A stretch of 64,000 nucleotides of DNA from Streptomyces sp. NBC_01275 (GCF_026340655.1 NZ_JAPEOZ010000001.1:9238001-9302000), one strand, 5' to 3'. Positions 52,124 through 62,843 are shown, counted from the stretch's first letter. Translations and numbers: made by a program. The notes: generated by a model from the sequence alone, not told the origin.

Positions 52124-54172
52124 TCAGCCGGCGGGCTGCCTCAGTACGGCGACGTCCCGCGGCCCGAGGACGAGGGCGCCGTCCGGGCCGCCGTCCCCGA
52201 GCAGGACCTCACCGGTCAGGCCGGTCACGGGCACGGTCTGGTCGGTGCGGTTCACGAGGAACAGGAACCGTTCCCCGTCGCCGCGCCGCACGGTCAGCTC
52301 TACCGATCCCCGCACGTCCGCCGGGAGTTCGCTGCGCACCCCGGCCGGCTCCAGCAGCCTCGGCAGCAGCGAGCGCAGCCCGTCGACGCCGAGCCGGGTG
52401 GAGACGTACGAGGCCGAACCGGCGCCCGTGGTGCGCCGGGTGATCGCGGGACGGCCGGCGTGCACCCCGGTGCGGTAGCGGGCCAGGACCTCGGTGTCGG
52501 AGTCGTCGGTGACGGTGATCCGGTCGGTCCACAGGCTGCCCGTGGTCGCGTCGTCCAGCTCCACGCTCTCGCCGACGAGCAGCGGCCCGAACTCCTCGAT
52601 GCGCAGGCCGAGCAGCTCGCGCAGGGCGCCCGGGTAGCCGCCCAGCCAGACGTGGTCGTTCTCGTCGACGACCCCGGAGAAGTACGTGGTGACGAGATGG
52701 CCGCCCTGCTCGGCGTAGCGCGTGAGCTCCTTGGCGAGCTCGGCGGGCACGACGTGCAGCACGGGCGCGATCAGGACCTGGTGGCGGGAGAGGTCGGCGC
52801 GGGTGGTGACGAGGTCGGCGCGCACGCCCAGGGCGAGGAGCGCCGAGTACCAGTCGAGCGCCTCCTGCCGGTAGTCGAGCAGGGAGGTGGGATGGGAGTC
52901 CTGCTCGCTCGCCCACCACGACTCCCAGTCGTAGAGGATGCCGACGGCCGCCGACTCCCGCTGCGAACCGGCCACCGGGGCCAGGGTCTTGAGCGTGGCG
53001 CCGAGGTCGGCCACCGCGCGGAACAGGTCGCTGTCCCGGCCGGCGTGCGGGACCATCGCCGAGTGGTACTTCTCGGCGCCGGCCGCCGACTGCCGCCACT
53101 GGAAGAAGCACACCGCGTCCGCGCCGTGCGCCACGTGCAGCAGCGAGTCCCGGGCCAGATCGCCGGGGTGCTTCGCCACGTTGACGGGCTGCCAGTTGAC
53201 GGCGCTGGTGGAGTGCTCCATCAGGAACCACGGGCGGCCGGCCGCGATGCCGCTGACCAGGTTCGCGGAGAAGGACAGCTCGTCGCGGTCCTGCGGGCCG
53301 GGGTGGACGTAGTGGTCGTTGGAGACGAAGTCGATCTCGCTCGCCCAGTCCGGGTAGTTCATGCCCTTGGTGCCGCCCATCACCATGAAGTTGGTGGTGA
53401 CCGGAACCCCGGGCGTGATCTCCCGCAGGATCTCCCGCTCGGCTATGAGATGGTCCTTGAGCACGTCCGAGGAGAAGCGCTTGAAGTCCAGCTGCTGGGT
53501 CGGGTTGGGGTGCGAGGCGGCCAGCCGCGGCGGCAGCAGCTGCTCCCAGTCGCTGTAGCGCTGCGACCAGAACGCCGTCCCCCAGGCGTGGTTGAGGGCG
53601 TCGAGCGTGCCGTAGCGGGCGCGCAGCCAGACGCGGAAGGCGCGGGCCGCGTCGTCGGAGTAGTCGTAGATGTTGTGGCAGCCCAGCTCGTTGGAGACAT
53701 GCCAGGCGACCAGCGCGGGGTGGTCCTTGTAGCGGTTCGCCAGCTCCCGGACCAGGCGCAGGGCGTGCTCGCGGAAGACGGGCGAGGTGGGCCGCCAGTG
53801 CTGGCGCGCCCCCGGCCACACCGTCTCGCCGTTCGCCGTCACCGGCAGGATCTCCGGGTGGGCGGTGGTCAGCCACGGCGGCGGGGAGGCGGTGGCGGTG
53901 GCCAGGTCGACCCCGATCCCGCCCGCGTGCAGCAGGTCCATGATCTCGTCGAGCCAGTCGAAGTCCCAGGTGTCCGGCCCCGGTTGGATACGGGCCCAGG
54001 AGAAGATCGCCACGGAGACGACGTTCACCCCGGCCTCCCGCATCAGCCGGACGTCCTCCTCCCACACGTCCCGAGGCCACTGCTCGGGGTTGTAGTCGGC
54101 GCCGTAGGCCAGACGTGGGGTGGAGTCACCGTCCGCCCCGCGCCACGGGCGGGACTGGAGGGTGGAGATCAT
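52124..54172 (-). CDS. GH42 beta-galactosidase
   Basis: ATG 54172 follows GGAAGG. 682 residues with the GH42 three-domain plan. TIM barrel 20-390: RLAYGADYNPEQWPRDVWEE, VAWHVSNELGCHNIYDYS (acid/base Glu) and PWFLMEHSTSAVNWQPVN (nucleophile Glu). A trimerisation domain (about 400-610: VGILYDWESWWASEQDSHPT, VTTYFSGVVDENDHVWLGGY). A small C-terminal beta domain follows. No signal peptide, so it hydrolyses imported galacto-oligosaccharides inside the cell. Lies after the solute-binding protein gene, separated by a stem-loop, and upstream of the secreted GH30. Confidence 0.93.
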   Translation of the reverse strand: MISTLQSRPWRGADGDSTPRLAYGADYNPEQWPRDVWEEDVRLMREAGVNVVSVAIFSWARIQPGPDTWDFDWLDEIMDLLHAGGIGVDLATATASPPPWLTTAHPEILPVTANGETVWPGARQHWRPTSPVFREHALRLVRELANRYKDHPALVAWHVSNELGCHNIYDYSDDAARAFRVWLRARYGTLDALNHAWGTAFWSQRYSDWEQLLPPRLAASHPNPTQQLDFKRFSSDVLKDHLIAEREILREITPGVPVTTNFMVMGGTKGMNYPDWASEIDFVSNDHYVHPGPQDRDELSFSANLVSGIAAGRPWFLMEHSTSAVNWQPVNVAKHPGDLARDSLLHVAHGADAVCFFQWRQSAAGAEKYHSAMVPHAGRDSDLFRAVADLGATLKTLAPVAGSQRESAAVGILYDWESWWASEQDSHPTSLLDYRQEALDWYSALLALGVRADLVTTRADLSRHQVLIAPVLHVVPAELAKELTRYAEQGGHLVTTYFSGVVDENDHVWLGGYPGALRELLGLRIEEFGPLLVGESVELDDATTGSLWTDRITVTDDSDTEVLARYRTGVHAGRPAITRRTTGAGSASYVSTRLGVDGLRSLLPRLLEPAGVRSELPADVRGSVELTVRRGDGERFLFLVNRTDQTVPVTGLTGEVLLGDGGPDGALVLGPRDVAVLRQPAG

Positions 54173-54201
54173 GGCGGTCCTTCCGAAGGGGTGGTGCACG
54201 G

Positions 54202-54231
54202 GGGCGGCGCGGCCCGGGTGCCGCGCCGCCC
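54202..54231 (-). promoter_or_regulatory. GC stem-loop between solute-binding protein and GH42 genes
   Basis: Perfect 11-bp stem GGGCGGCGCGG / CCGCGCCGCCC with an 8-nt loop, 28 bp after the binding-protein stop. A partial terminator or 3' stabiliser at this position would make the binding protein more abundant than the genes after it. Confidence 0.6.
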
Positions 54232-54258
54232 GGCGTCTCTGCTACTGCCTGCCGAGTG

Positions 54259-55596
54259 CTACTTCTCGACGGTGAAGCCCTGCTCCTCGCCGTACTTGAC
54301 CGAGGCGTCCTGCCAGGCCTTCAGACCCTCCGCCAGCGTGGTGCCGGAGACATAGGCCTTGCCGACGGTGTCGTTGAAGATCGAGTTGGCGTACGGCTGG
54401 AAGGGCAGGTACGACCAGTCGTCGGCGACGTTGGCCGCGGACTGGGCGAAGATCTCGTTGGCCTTCTGGCCGCCGAAGTACGGGAACTCCTTGCCGAGGA
54501 ACGTGGAGGACTGCAGCTCCGCGTTGGTCGCCGGGAAGGCGCCCTCCTTCACCCGGGTGGCCACGCCGTCACCGGCGTTGGCGTACTCGACGAAGGCGTA
54601 GGCCAGTTCCTTGTTCTTGCTCAGTGCGGGCACGGCCAGCGAGCTGCCGCCGTTCTCCGCGCTCGCCTTGTCGCCCGCGGTCCAGGCCGGCAGGGCGGCC
54701 GCGCGCCAGTCGCCGGAGGCGTTCGGCACACCGGTGATGAAGTTGGCGGGCATCCAGGCGCCGGTGGCCAGGGTGGCGATGGTGCCGTCGCCCAGACCCT
54801 TGTACCAGTCGTCGGTCCAGCCGTTGATCGGGGAGAGGAGCTTCTCGTCGATCAGCTTCTGCCACACGGCCTCGAACTTCTTGGCGCCCGCGTCGGCGAA
54901 GTCGATCTTCACCTTGGTGCCGTCGACCTGGTAGGGGCGCGAACCGGCCTGCCACAGCATGCTGGTGGTGAAGCCCGCGTCACCGGCGTCGTTGGCGATG
55001 TAGGCCTTCGGGTCGGCCTTGTGCAGCTTGCGGGCCGCGTCCAGGTACTCGTCCCAGGTGGTCGGGACGGCGATCTTGTACTTGTCGAAGACCTTCTTGT
55101 TGTAGAACAGCGCCATCGGACCGGAGTCCATCGGCAGGCCGTAGACCTTGTCACCGTCGTTCACGGCGTTCCACGGGCCAGGCGTGTACTTCGACTTGAG
55201 CTTGTCGGCGCCGTACGGGGCCAGGTCGGCCAGACCCTTGGTGAGGGCGTACTGGCCCAGCGCGAAGTACTCGACCTGCGCGACGTCGGGCACGCCCTTG
55301 CCGGCGGATATGGCGTTCGACAGGGCGGTGTAGTGCTTGTCGCCCGACCGCTCGCTGACCAGGTTGATCTTGACCTTGGGGTACTTCTTCTGGAAGTCGG
55401 CGGCGACCGTCTTCAGCGTGGGCTCCCAGGCCCAGACATTGACCGTGCCGCCCTTCTTCAGGGCCGCCTGGATGTCCCCGGCGGAGACCGCCTTGGTGTC
55501 GGAGCTGTCGTCCGAGCCGCCGCAGGCGGTGGCGCCGAGGGCGAGGGTCGAAAGGAGGGCGAGGCCGCGCAGCAGGCGGCTGGTCTTTCTGCGCAT
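54259..55596 (-). CDS. ABC importer sugar-binding lipoprotein
   Basis: ATG 55596 follows GGAAG. 445 residues. Lipoprotein signal with lipobox LGATACGGS. The family 1 extracellular solute-binding fold follows: GTVNVWAWEPTLKTVAADFQ, VPDVAQVEYFALGQYA, GLPMDSGPMALFYNKKVFDK, 'WDEYLDAARKLH' and 'AYAFVEYANAGDGVATRV'. It binds an oligosaccharide at the outer face of the membrane and hands it to the two permeases encoded upstream. Expected ligand, from the GH42 and GH30 neighbours, is a galactose-rich oligosaccharide. No ATPase gene is present; a shared MsiK-type ATPase would serve. Confidence 0.93.
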   Translation of the reverse strand: MRRKTSRLLRGLALLSTLALGATACGGSDDSSDTKAVSAGDIQAALKKGGTVNVWAWEPTLKTVAADFQKKYPKVKINLVSERSGDKHYTALSNAISAGKGVPDVAQVEYFALGQYALTKGLADLAPYGADKLKSKYTPGPWNAVNDGDKVYGLPMDSGPMALFYNKKVFDKYKIAVPTTWDEYLDAARKLHKADPKAYIANDAGDAGFTTSMLWQAGSRPYQVDGTKVKIDFADAGAKKFEAVWQKLIDEKLLSPINGWTDDWYKGLGDGTIATLATGAWMPANFITGVPNASGDWRAAALPAWTAGDKASAENGGSSLAVPALSKNKELAYAFVEYANAGDGVATRVKEGAFPATNAELQSSTFLGKEFPYFGGQKANEIFAQSAANVADDWSYLPFQPYANSIFNDTVGKAYVSGTTLAEGLKAWQDASVKYGEEQGFTVEK

Positions 55597-55697
55597 GAAG
55601 GTGCTTCCACTTCTTCGTGGGTGGGACAGGTGAGGGTGGGGGTTGCGCAAACGCGGGCTGAACGTGGGGCTTGGGGGCGGCCGGTGGGCCGCGGGGG

Positions 55698-56645
55698 TCA
55701 CTCCTTGACGCTTCCGGCGGCGAGACCCGACTGCCAGTACTTCTGCAGGAACAGGAACGCGGCGATCAGCGGCAGGATGGTGAGCAGGGACCCGGTGATG
55801 ACGAGGTTGAAGATCACGTCACCGCCGATGGTCTCCGCCTGGGAGTTCCAGACGCTCAGGCCCAGGGTCAGCGGATACCAGTCCGAGTCCTTGAGCATGA
55901 TCAGCGGCAGGAAGTAGTTGTTCCAGGTGGCGACCGTGGTGAACAGCAGCACGGTCACGATGCCGGGGGCGAGCAGCGGGAGGGCGACCGTGAAGAAGGT
56001 GCGCGCCTCGCCGGCCCCGTCGATCCGGGCGGCCTCGAGGAGTTCGGTGGGAATGGCCTCGGTGGCGAAGACCCACATCAGATAGAGGCCGAACGGCGAC
56101 ACCAGCGAGGGGATGATGACCGCCCACGGGGTGTCGGTCAGGCCCATCTTGCTGAACATCAGGAAGGTGGGCACCGCCAGGGCCGTGCCGGGCACCGCCA
56201 CCGCGCCGATCACCGTGGCGAAGATGCCCCGCTTGCCGGGGAAGTCGAACTTCGCCAGCGCGTAGCCGCCCAGGACCGCGAGGAGCGTGGCGCCGCCGGC
56301 GCCGAGCACCACGTACAGCAGGGTGTTCAGGAGCCAGCGCGTGAACACGCCGTCGTCGTACGTGAACGTGTCGTGGATGTTGCTCCACAGGGCGAAGTCG
56401 TGGGCGAACCACAGCCCGTTCGAATCGGCCAGGCCCGACTGGGTCTTGGTGGCGTTGATGGCCAGCCAGATCAGCGGGACCACGGTGTAGAGGACCACCA
56501 GCGAGCTCAGCGCGGTCAGCAGCTTGCTGCGCTTGGGCCGCCCCGGAGTGTGCTTGCGCGATCCGCGCAGACGCGGCGCGCTCCTGCCGGCTCCGACGGG
56601 CTTGGCGGGTGCGGCGGGGGAGGAGGTGGTGAGAGGGCTGCTCAT
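55698..56645 (-). CDS. Carbohydrate ABC transporter permease, MalG type
   Basis: 315 residues. A 35-residue basic/Pro-rich cytoplasmic N-terminus, then six hydrophobic segments (LSSLVVLYTVVPLIWLAINA and others). EAA loop EAARIDGAGEARTFFTVALP for contact with the ATPase. It pairs with the MalF-type permease 3 bp upstream and is followed by the binding-protein gene about 100 bp later. Together they form the membrane channel of a CUT1-type importer. Confidence 0.93.
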   Translation of the reverse strand: MSSPLTTSSPAAPAKPVGAGRSAPRLRGSRKHTPGRPKRSKLLTALSSLVVLYTVVPLIWLAINATKTQSGLADSNGLWFAHDFALWSNIHDTFTYDDGVFTRWLLNTLLYVVLGAGGATLLAVLGGYALAKFDFPGKRGIFATVIGAVAVPGTALAVPTFLMFSKMGLTDTPWAVIIPSLVSPFGLYLMWVFATEAIPTELLEAARIDGAGEARTFFTVALPLLAPGIVTVLLFTTVATWNNYFLPLIMLKDSDWYPLTLGLSVWNSQAETIGGDVIFNLVITGSLLTILPLIAAFLFLQKYWQSGLAAGSVKE

Positions 56646-56648
56646 CGG

Positions 56649-57575
56649 TCACGCTCCCTTGCGCATGCCGCGCAGCTGCACGATGTAGGCGATCACCATC
56701 GTGATGAGACCCATGATGATGGCCACCGTCGCGGAGTAGTTGTGCTGCTGGCCGTTGAAGGACAGCGAGTACGTGTAGAAGTTCGGGGTGTAGTCCGTGG
56801 TGATGGCGTTGCGCGCCACCGGCCGCAGGATGTTCGGCTCGTTGAAGAGCTGGAAGCTGCCGATGATGGAGAAGATCGTCGCGATGACCAGGGCGCCGCG
56901 GATCGCGGGCAGCTTGATCGCGCTGATCACCCGGAGCTGACCGGCGCCGTCGATCTCCGCAGCCTCGTAGAGGGAGTTGGGGATGACACGCAGCGCCGAG
57001 TAGAAGATCAGCATGTTGTAGCCGACGAACTCCCAGGTGACGATGTTGCCGATGGACGCCAGCACCAGGTCGGGGGAGAGCGGGTCGGGCAGGGTGACGT
57101 CGAACGCGCTGTTGATGTCGCCCACCAGGCCGTACTTGGTGCCGTACATGAAGCCCCACATCAGGGTGGCGACCACGGCGGGCACGGCGTACGGCAGGAA
57201 GATCGTGATGCGGAAGAAGCTCTTGCCGTAGAGCCGTCCGCTGTCCAGGGCCAGGGCCACCAGCAGGGCGATGCCCAGCATGATCGGCACCTGGACCACG
57301 AGGAAGAGCGCCACCCGGCCGACGGAGGCCCAGAACTGGTCGTCCTGGAAAGCCTGCGTGTAGTTGTCCAGGCCGACGAAGGTGGTGCCGCCGATGAGCT
57401 GGTCGCGGTAGAGGCTCAGATAGATCGAGTAGCCGATCGGAGCCAGGAAGACCAGGGCGAACACGGCCACGAAGGGACCGATGAAACCCCACCCCGCCCA
57501 GGAGCGTCGGTCCCGTTTCGCCGGAGGAGGTGCCGGCCGCGGCTCGGCGGCCGCCGGCGGTTGCAGCGTCGTCAT
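56649..57575 (-). CDS. Carbohydrate ABC transporter permease, MalF type
   Basis: ATG 57575 follows GAGGAA and is chosen over longer frames that cross the operator. 308 residues with six hydrophobic segments starting WGFIGPFVAVFALVFLAPIG. The periplasmic-loop segment is YTQAFQDDQFWASVG, and the EAA motif is YEAAEIDGAGQLRVISAIKL. It is the first gene of the operon, 75-120 bp from the two palindromes presumed to be LacI-type operators. It partners with the MalG-type permease. Confidence 0.92.
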   Translation of the reverse strand: MTTLQPPAAAEPRPAPPPAKRDRRSWAGWGFIGPFVAVFALVFLAPIGYSIYLSLYRDQLIGGTTFVGLDNYTQAFQDDQFWASVGRVALFLVVQVPIMLGIALLVALALDSGRLYGKSFFRITIFLPYAVPAVVATLMWGFMYGTKYGLVGDINSAFDVTLPDPLSPDLVLASIGNIVTWEFVGYNMLIFYSALRVIPNSLYEAAEIDGAGQLRVISAIKLPAIRGALVIATIFSIIGSFQLFNEPNILRPVARNAITTDYTPNFYTYSLSFNGQQHNYSATVAIIMGLITMVIAYIVQLRGMRKGA

Positions 57576-57648
57576 GTCGTTCCTCGCTCGTCCAGTCCTG
57601 GAGCAGGCACGGTGTTGCGCGGAGATTTCCGGACACCGCATCGCCCCA

Positions 57649-57668
57649 TGATGTTTACGCAAACATCA
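57649..57668. promoter_or_regulatory. LacI-family operator 1
   Basis: TGATGTTTACGCAAACATCA: 8-bp arms TGATGTTT/AAACATCA around ACGC. It lies between the transporter operon and the lacI-type gene and is typical of LacI/GalR-family operators. Confidence 0.8.
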
Positions 57669-57695
57669 GCCACGCAAGAGGCTCGGTGAACTGTT

Positions 57696-57711
57696 ATGTT
57701 TACGTAAACAT
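57696..57711. promoter_or_regulatory. LacI-family operator 2
   Basis: Perfect 16-bp palindrome ATGTTTACGTAAACAT, centred 45 bp from operator 1 and sharing its core TGTTTACG. Two operators around the divergent promoters suggest cooperative repression of the transporter operon and autoregulation. Confidence 0.85.
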
Positions 57712-57813
57712 CTGATGGCGGCATGTCTACACTGCCCCGATAACGAAGGTCAAGGGTCCTCTGAGGAGACCGTGGCACCTGCGCCGACAGAGAGATGGGC
57801 ACACGGAGTGGAC

Positions 57814-58857
57814 ATGGCTGAAAGAATCCCAGCGAAGGTGCCGAGACGCCCTCGGGCCACCGCCTCCATGGCGGACGTGGCCCGGCTCGCGGGCGTCTCC
57901 TCCCAGACCGTCTCCCGGGTCTCCAACGGTTACGTCGGTGTGAACGAGGAGACCCGGCAGCAGGTGCTCGACGCCATGAAGGAGCTCGGCTACCGGCCCA
58001 ACAGCGCCGCCCGCGCCCTCAAACGCGGGGAGTTCCGCACCATCGGCGTCATCACCTTCACGCTGTCCACCACCGGCAACGTCCGCACCCTCGAGGCGAT
58101 CGCCACCTCCGCCGCCCTGGAGGGGTACGCGGTCACGCTGCTGCCGGTCGCCGTGCCGACCGAGGACGAGGTGCGCGGCGCGTTCTCCCGGCTCGAGGAA
58201 CTCGCCGTCGACGGGGTCATCGTCATCATGGAGGTGCACCTGCTGGACTCGGCGACCGTCGAGCTGCCGCCGCACGTCCAGGTCGTGGTCGTGGACTCCG
58301 ACGCCGGCGACCGGTACACGGTCGTCGACACCGACCAGGCCGGCGGCTCGCGCACCGCCGTCCAGCATCTGCTCGACCTCGGGCACCCCACGGTCTGGCA
58401 CCTGGGCGGTCCGGAGGGCTCGTTCGCGGCGCAGCGCCGTACGGACGCCTGGCGGGCGGCCCTCGTCGAGGCGGGCCGCACCCCGCCGCCCCTCGTCCGG
58501 GGCGACTGGTCCGCGGAGTCCGGCTACCACGCCGGCCTCGAGCTCGCCGCCCTCGAGGACTGCACGGCCGTCTTCGCGGCCAACGACCAGATGGCCCTGG
58601 GCCTGCTGCGCGCCCTGCACGAACGCGGGCGGCGGGTGCCCGAGGACGTCAGTGTCATCGGCTTCGACGACATCCCCGAGGCGGGCTCCTTCCTGCCCCC
58701 GCTCACCACCGTCCACCAGGACTTCGCCGAGGTCGGCCGCCTCTGCGTCCGGGCGGTGCTGCGCAAGATGCGCCAGGTCGGCCCGGAACGCGGGACGACG
58801 CTGGTGCCCACCCGCCTGGAGGTACGGGCGAGTACGGCGCCGCCGTCCGGGGGGTGA
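57814..58857 (+). CDS. LacI-family repressor of the galactoside transport operon
   Basis: ATG 57814 with CGGAG 5 nt upstream; an in-frame start 99 bp earlier would overlap the second operator and is unlikely. 347 residues. HTH: ATASMADVARLAGVSSQTVS, then RVSNGYVGVNEETRQQVLDA (hinge) and 'YRPNSAARALKRG'. Periplasmic-binding-protein-like effector domain 70-335, with GVIVIMEVHLLDS, FAANDQMALGLLRAL and ISVIGFDD-like SVIGFDDIPEAG. It should repress the divergent permease operon by binding the two palindromes and be released by a sugar from the imported oligosaccharide. Confidence 0.93.
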   Translation: MAERIPAKVPRRPRATASMADVARLAGVSSQTVSRVSNGYVGVNEETRQQVLDAMKELGYRPNSAARALKRGEFRTIGVITFTLSTTGNVRTLEAIATSAALEGYAVTLLPVAVPTEDEVRGAFSRLEELAVDGVIVIMEVHLLDSATVELPPHVQVVVVDSDAGDRYTVVDTDQAGGSRTAVQHLLDLGHPTVWHLGGPEGSFAAQRRTDAWRAALVEAGRTPPPLVRGDWSAESGYHAGLELAALEDCTAVFAANDQMALGLLRALHERGRRVPEDVSVIGFDDIPEAGSFLPPLTTVHQDFAEVGRLCVRAVLRKMRQVGPERGTTLVPTRLEVRASTAPPSGG

Positions 58858-59163
58858 TGCCGGCGAGGGGGCGTGGTCGCGGGCCGGGGGCGGGGACGTG
58901 CGGCCGTCGGGGCCGGAAGCGGCAGGCGCCGGTGAGTGCGGCGCCGCCCTGGGGCTCGTCGGCGGGCGACGGGGCGCGGGCGGGCGTGGGGTGCCGGCGT
59001 CGCCGCGTGGGGCCGGTGGGCTGATCGGGCGTGGGTGAGTGCGGCGCCGGCTTGGGGCTTGTCGGCGACCCGGCGGCCCGGCGACCCGGCGGCCCGGCGG
59101 GTCCCGGTGGGCGTGGTGTCGTCGGCGGAGGCCCGGCAGCGCGTGAGCGGTTGCGGGCGGGGT
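58858..59163. other. Non-coding GC-rich region with short repeats
   Basis: 306 bp between lacI and the acyltransferase tail. A direct repeat GTGAGTGCGGCGCCG occurs at about 58931 and 59034, and CCCGGCGACCCGGCGGC-type units lie at about 59067-59105. No plausible gene seen. Confidence 0.5.
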
Positions 59164-59193
59164 GCCGTGCCGTCGTCCGGAGGACGGCACGGC
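59164..59193. terminator. Convergent terminator between lacI and the acyltransferase gene
   Basis: Perfect 11-bp stem GCCGTGCCGTC / GACGGCACGGC with an 8-nt loop, 18 bp beyond the acyltransferase stop. Confidence 0.65.
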
Positions 59194-59210
59194 GGGGGGC
59201 TAATTCGGGG

Positions 59211-59879
59211 TTACTTCGGAGGGTGGGCGAGGGCCTTCTCGCCCGCCGCGCGGACCGCGGTGCGCCAGGCCTCGGTGACGGCTGTGCGGGCGGCCGCCGT
59301 ACCCCGCTCCGTCTCCGCGGGCAGGCGCAGCGGTGCGCCGATGTGGACATGGCAGCGGGGGCGGCGCAGCGGGGCCGTGAGGACGCCGGCCACCTGCTTG
59401 GCGGGCGAACCCGAGGAGATCCGCCGGGCGCCGGCATGGCCCACCGGCACCACCAGCGCGCCGGACGCCTGGGCGAGCCGGGCCAGGCCGGTGCGGAACG
59501 GCTCCGGGGCGCCCGGGGCCGCGTCCTTGCGCCGGGGGAGGCCTCCCTCGCCGTACAGCAGGACGTGCCGGCCGCCCGCGAGCGCCTCGGCGGCGGCGTC
59601 GAGGGAGAGGGCCGCATGGGCTGTACGGCGGTGCACGGGGATGTGTCCGCCGCGGGTCAGCGCCCGGCCGAGCAGCGGTACGCGCCACAGTCCCGCGGTC
59701 GCCATGACCACCGGTTCCAGGTCCAGCCGGCGCAGGGCGGTCAGGACGACGGCCGGGTCGGCCATGGAGTCGTGGTTGGCGACGAAGATGCTCCCCACGG
59801 GCAGGCGCAGCTTGATCTCACTGGTGACGGTGAGCCGCCCGAAGAACGGAGTCAGAGCGAAGACAGCACGGCTGAACAC
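59211..59879 (-). CDS. PlsC-type 1-acylglycerol-phosphate acyltransferase-like protein (222 aa)
   Basis: GTG 59879 is chosen because GAGAGG lies 7 nt upstream. A GTG at 59993 would give 260 residues but places a palindrome and promoter-like sequence in the coding region. The LPLAT signature is visible: NHDSMAD (NHxxxD catalytic motif) in [33 protein letters not shown], '[11 protein letters not shown]' (E-G-type block III) and [11 protein letters not shown]. An N-terminal hydrophobic stretch ([18 protein letters not shown]) likely inserts in the membrane. It would transfer an acyl chain to a lysophospholipid or a related acceptor. Confidence 0.82.
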   Translation of the reverse strand: MFSRAVFALTPFFGRLTVTSEIKLRLPVGSIFVANHDSMADPAVVLTALRRLDLEPVVMATAGLWRVPLLGRALTRGGHIPVHRRTAHAALSLDAAAEALAGGRHVLLYGEGGLPRRKDAAPGAPEPFRTGLARLAQASGALVVPVGHAGARRISSGSPAKQVAGVLTAPLRRPRCHVHIGAPLRLPAETERGTAAARTAVTEAWRTAVRAAGEKALAHPPK

Positions 59880-59951
59880 GAAGAGGCCTCTCTGGGAGAT
59901 CCGGGAAGGACGATCCGGCCCCCAGTGTCGGGGGCGGCGGGCGGTTCGCAC

Positions 59952-59969
59952 CTGAGTACGGGTACTCAG
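59952..59969. promoter_or_regulatory. 18-bp palindrome CTGAGTACGGGTACTCAG
   Basis: Arms CTGAGTAC/GTACTCAG around GG, between the acyltransferase (reverse) and phosphoglucomutase (forward). It could be the operator of either. No regulator gene is adjacent. Confidence 0.6.
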
Positions 59970-60130
59970 CCTCGCGTGCTCATGTGTCTGCACAGCCCGG
60001 GTGTCCTCACAGCCCGGACGGAACAGGCCAGTTGCCGAGCCCTCGGCGGTACCCGCACTCGCGTCCGGTCGCCGGGGCAGGAGAAGATGGACCGGAAGTC
60101 AGTGGTCAACCGATGCGGAGGAGCGGGCAC

Positions 60131-61771
<1,641 letters not shown>

Positions 61772-61934
61772 GGGGGCGGGTCGCTCGCTGGTCGGGCTGG
61801 TCGGTCGGTGGGTCGCTCGTTCGTCGGGGCGCGCCTCGGGGTCGCTATCATCCTCTAGAGATAAAATATGAGGTTTGCCTGATTTCGCCGCCGTCCCGCC
61901 TGCCGTCCCGTCTGACGTCCCGCCGGAGTGATCC
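61772..61934 (+). promoter_or_regulatory. AT-rich promoter region of the SpoIIE phosphatase gene
   Basis: The stretch around 61846-61885 (TATCATCCTCTAGAGATAAA then ATATGAGG) is the most AT-rich DNA near this end of the window and precedes the phosphatase ATG at 61935. No exact -35/-10 pair was assigned. A sigma-B-like element was not found. Confidence 0.4.
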
Positions 61935-62843
61935 ATGTCCCGCAAGCGTCCCCTGGAGGACGGCGACGAGCTGCTGGCCAGACTCGGCTCACTGACCGCC
62001 CAGGCGCGCGAGCGCGCGGAGCTGCAGCGCTCCCGCGTCGAGCTGGCGCTCGCCCTCCAGCGCGGCATGCTGCCCAGGGACCTGCCCGTGGCCCCCGGAT
62101 ACCGCCTGGCCGTCCAGTACGCGCCCGCCTGCTACGGCCTCAACGTGGGCGGGGACTGGTACGACGCCTTCACGATGCCCGACGGCCGCATCGGCCTGTC
62201 CATCGGCGACGTCCAGGGCCACAACATAGAGGCGACCGCGTTCATGGGGCAGGTCCGGGTCGGACTGCGCGCCCTCGCCTCCGTCACCGGCGAGCCCGGC
62301 GAACTCCTCGCCCGCACCAACGACCTGCTCCTCTCCCTGGGCAGTGACCTCTTCGCCACCTGCACCTTCATGCGGCTCGATCCGGCCACCGGGGTCCTGG
62401 AGAGCGCCCGGGCCGGACACATCCCCTGTGTCTGGGCCACGGCGGACGGCAAGTCCGGCATCGCCGAGGACGAGGGCGGGCCGCCCCTCGGCGTCGCCGC
62501 GGGCATGGACTACCCCGTCACCCGCTACCGGCTCACCCAGGGCGGAGTGTTCGTCCTGCTCACGGACGGGGTCGTGGAGGGGCCCTCCCTCAGCGTCGAC
62601 GAGGGCCTCGACCAGGTCGTACGGCTCGCGGGCATCGCCGCCGTCGCGGGCCTGGAGGTCGGCTCGCTGGCCGCCGCCGTGATCAAGGGCGCCGAGCGCG
62701 TGGGGCACGAGGACGACGCGGCCGTCCTGGTGGTGGGCCACGACGGGCTGGTCCGGGACAGGCGGCAGCTCATCGACAGAGCCGGGCTCGGGCTCGTGGG
62801 GCACGGCGGCGCGGGCGCCGATCGAGGCCCTCGGGGCCGGTGA
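61935..62843 (+). CDS. SpoIIE/PP2C-type serine phosphatase
   Basis: ATG 61935 with GGAGTG. 302 residues. Helical N-terminus 1-50 (signal-transmitting), then the PP2C/SpoIIE domain: RGMLPRDLPVAPGYRLAVQY, VGGDWYDAFTMPDGRIGLSI (metal Asp), IGDVQGHNIEATAFMGQVR, RAGHIPCVWATADG, 'VFVLLTDGVVEGPSLSVDEG' and GHEDDAAVLVV. All metal-binding Asp motifs are intact. Dephosphorylates an anti-sigma factor antagonist to turn on a stress sigma factor. The C-terminal Gly/Arg tail is atypical. No sensor domain in the protein itself. Confidence 0.92.
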   Translation: MSRKRPLEDGDELLARLGSLTAQARERAELQRSRVELALALQRGMLPRDLPVAPGYRLAVQYAPACYGLNVGGDWYDAFTMPDGRIGLSIGDVQGHNIEATAFMGQVRVGLRALASVTGEPGELLARTNDLLLSLGSDLFATCTFMRLDPATGVLESARAGHIPCVWATADGKSGIAEDEGGPPLGVAAGMDYPVTRYRLTQGGVFVLLTDGVVEGPSLSVDEGLDQVVRLAGIAAVAGLEVGSLAAAVIKGAERVGHEDDAAVLVVGHDGLVRDRRQLIDRAGLGLVGHGGAGADRGPRGR

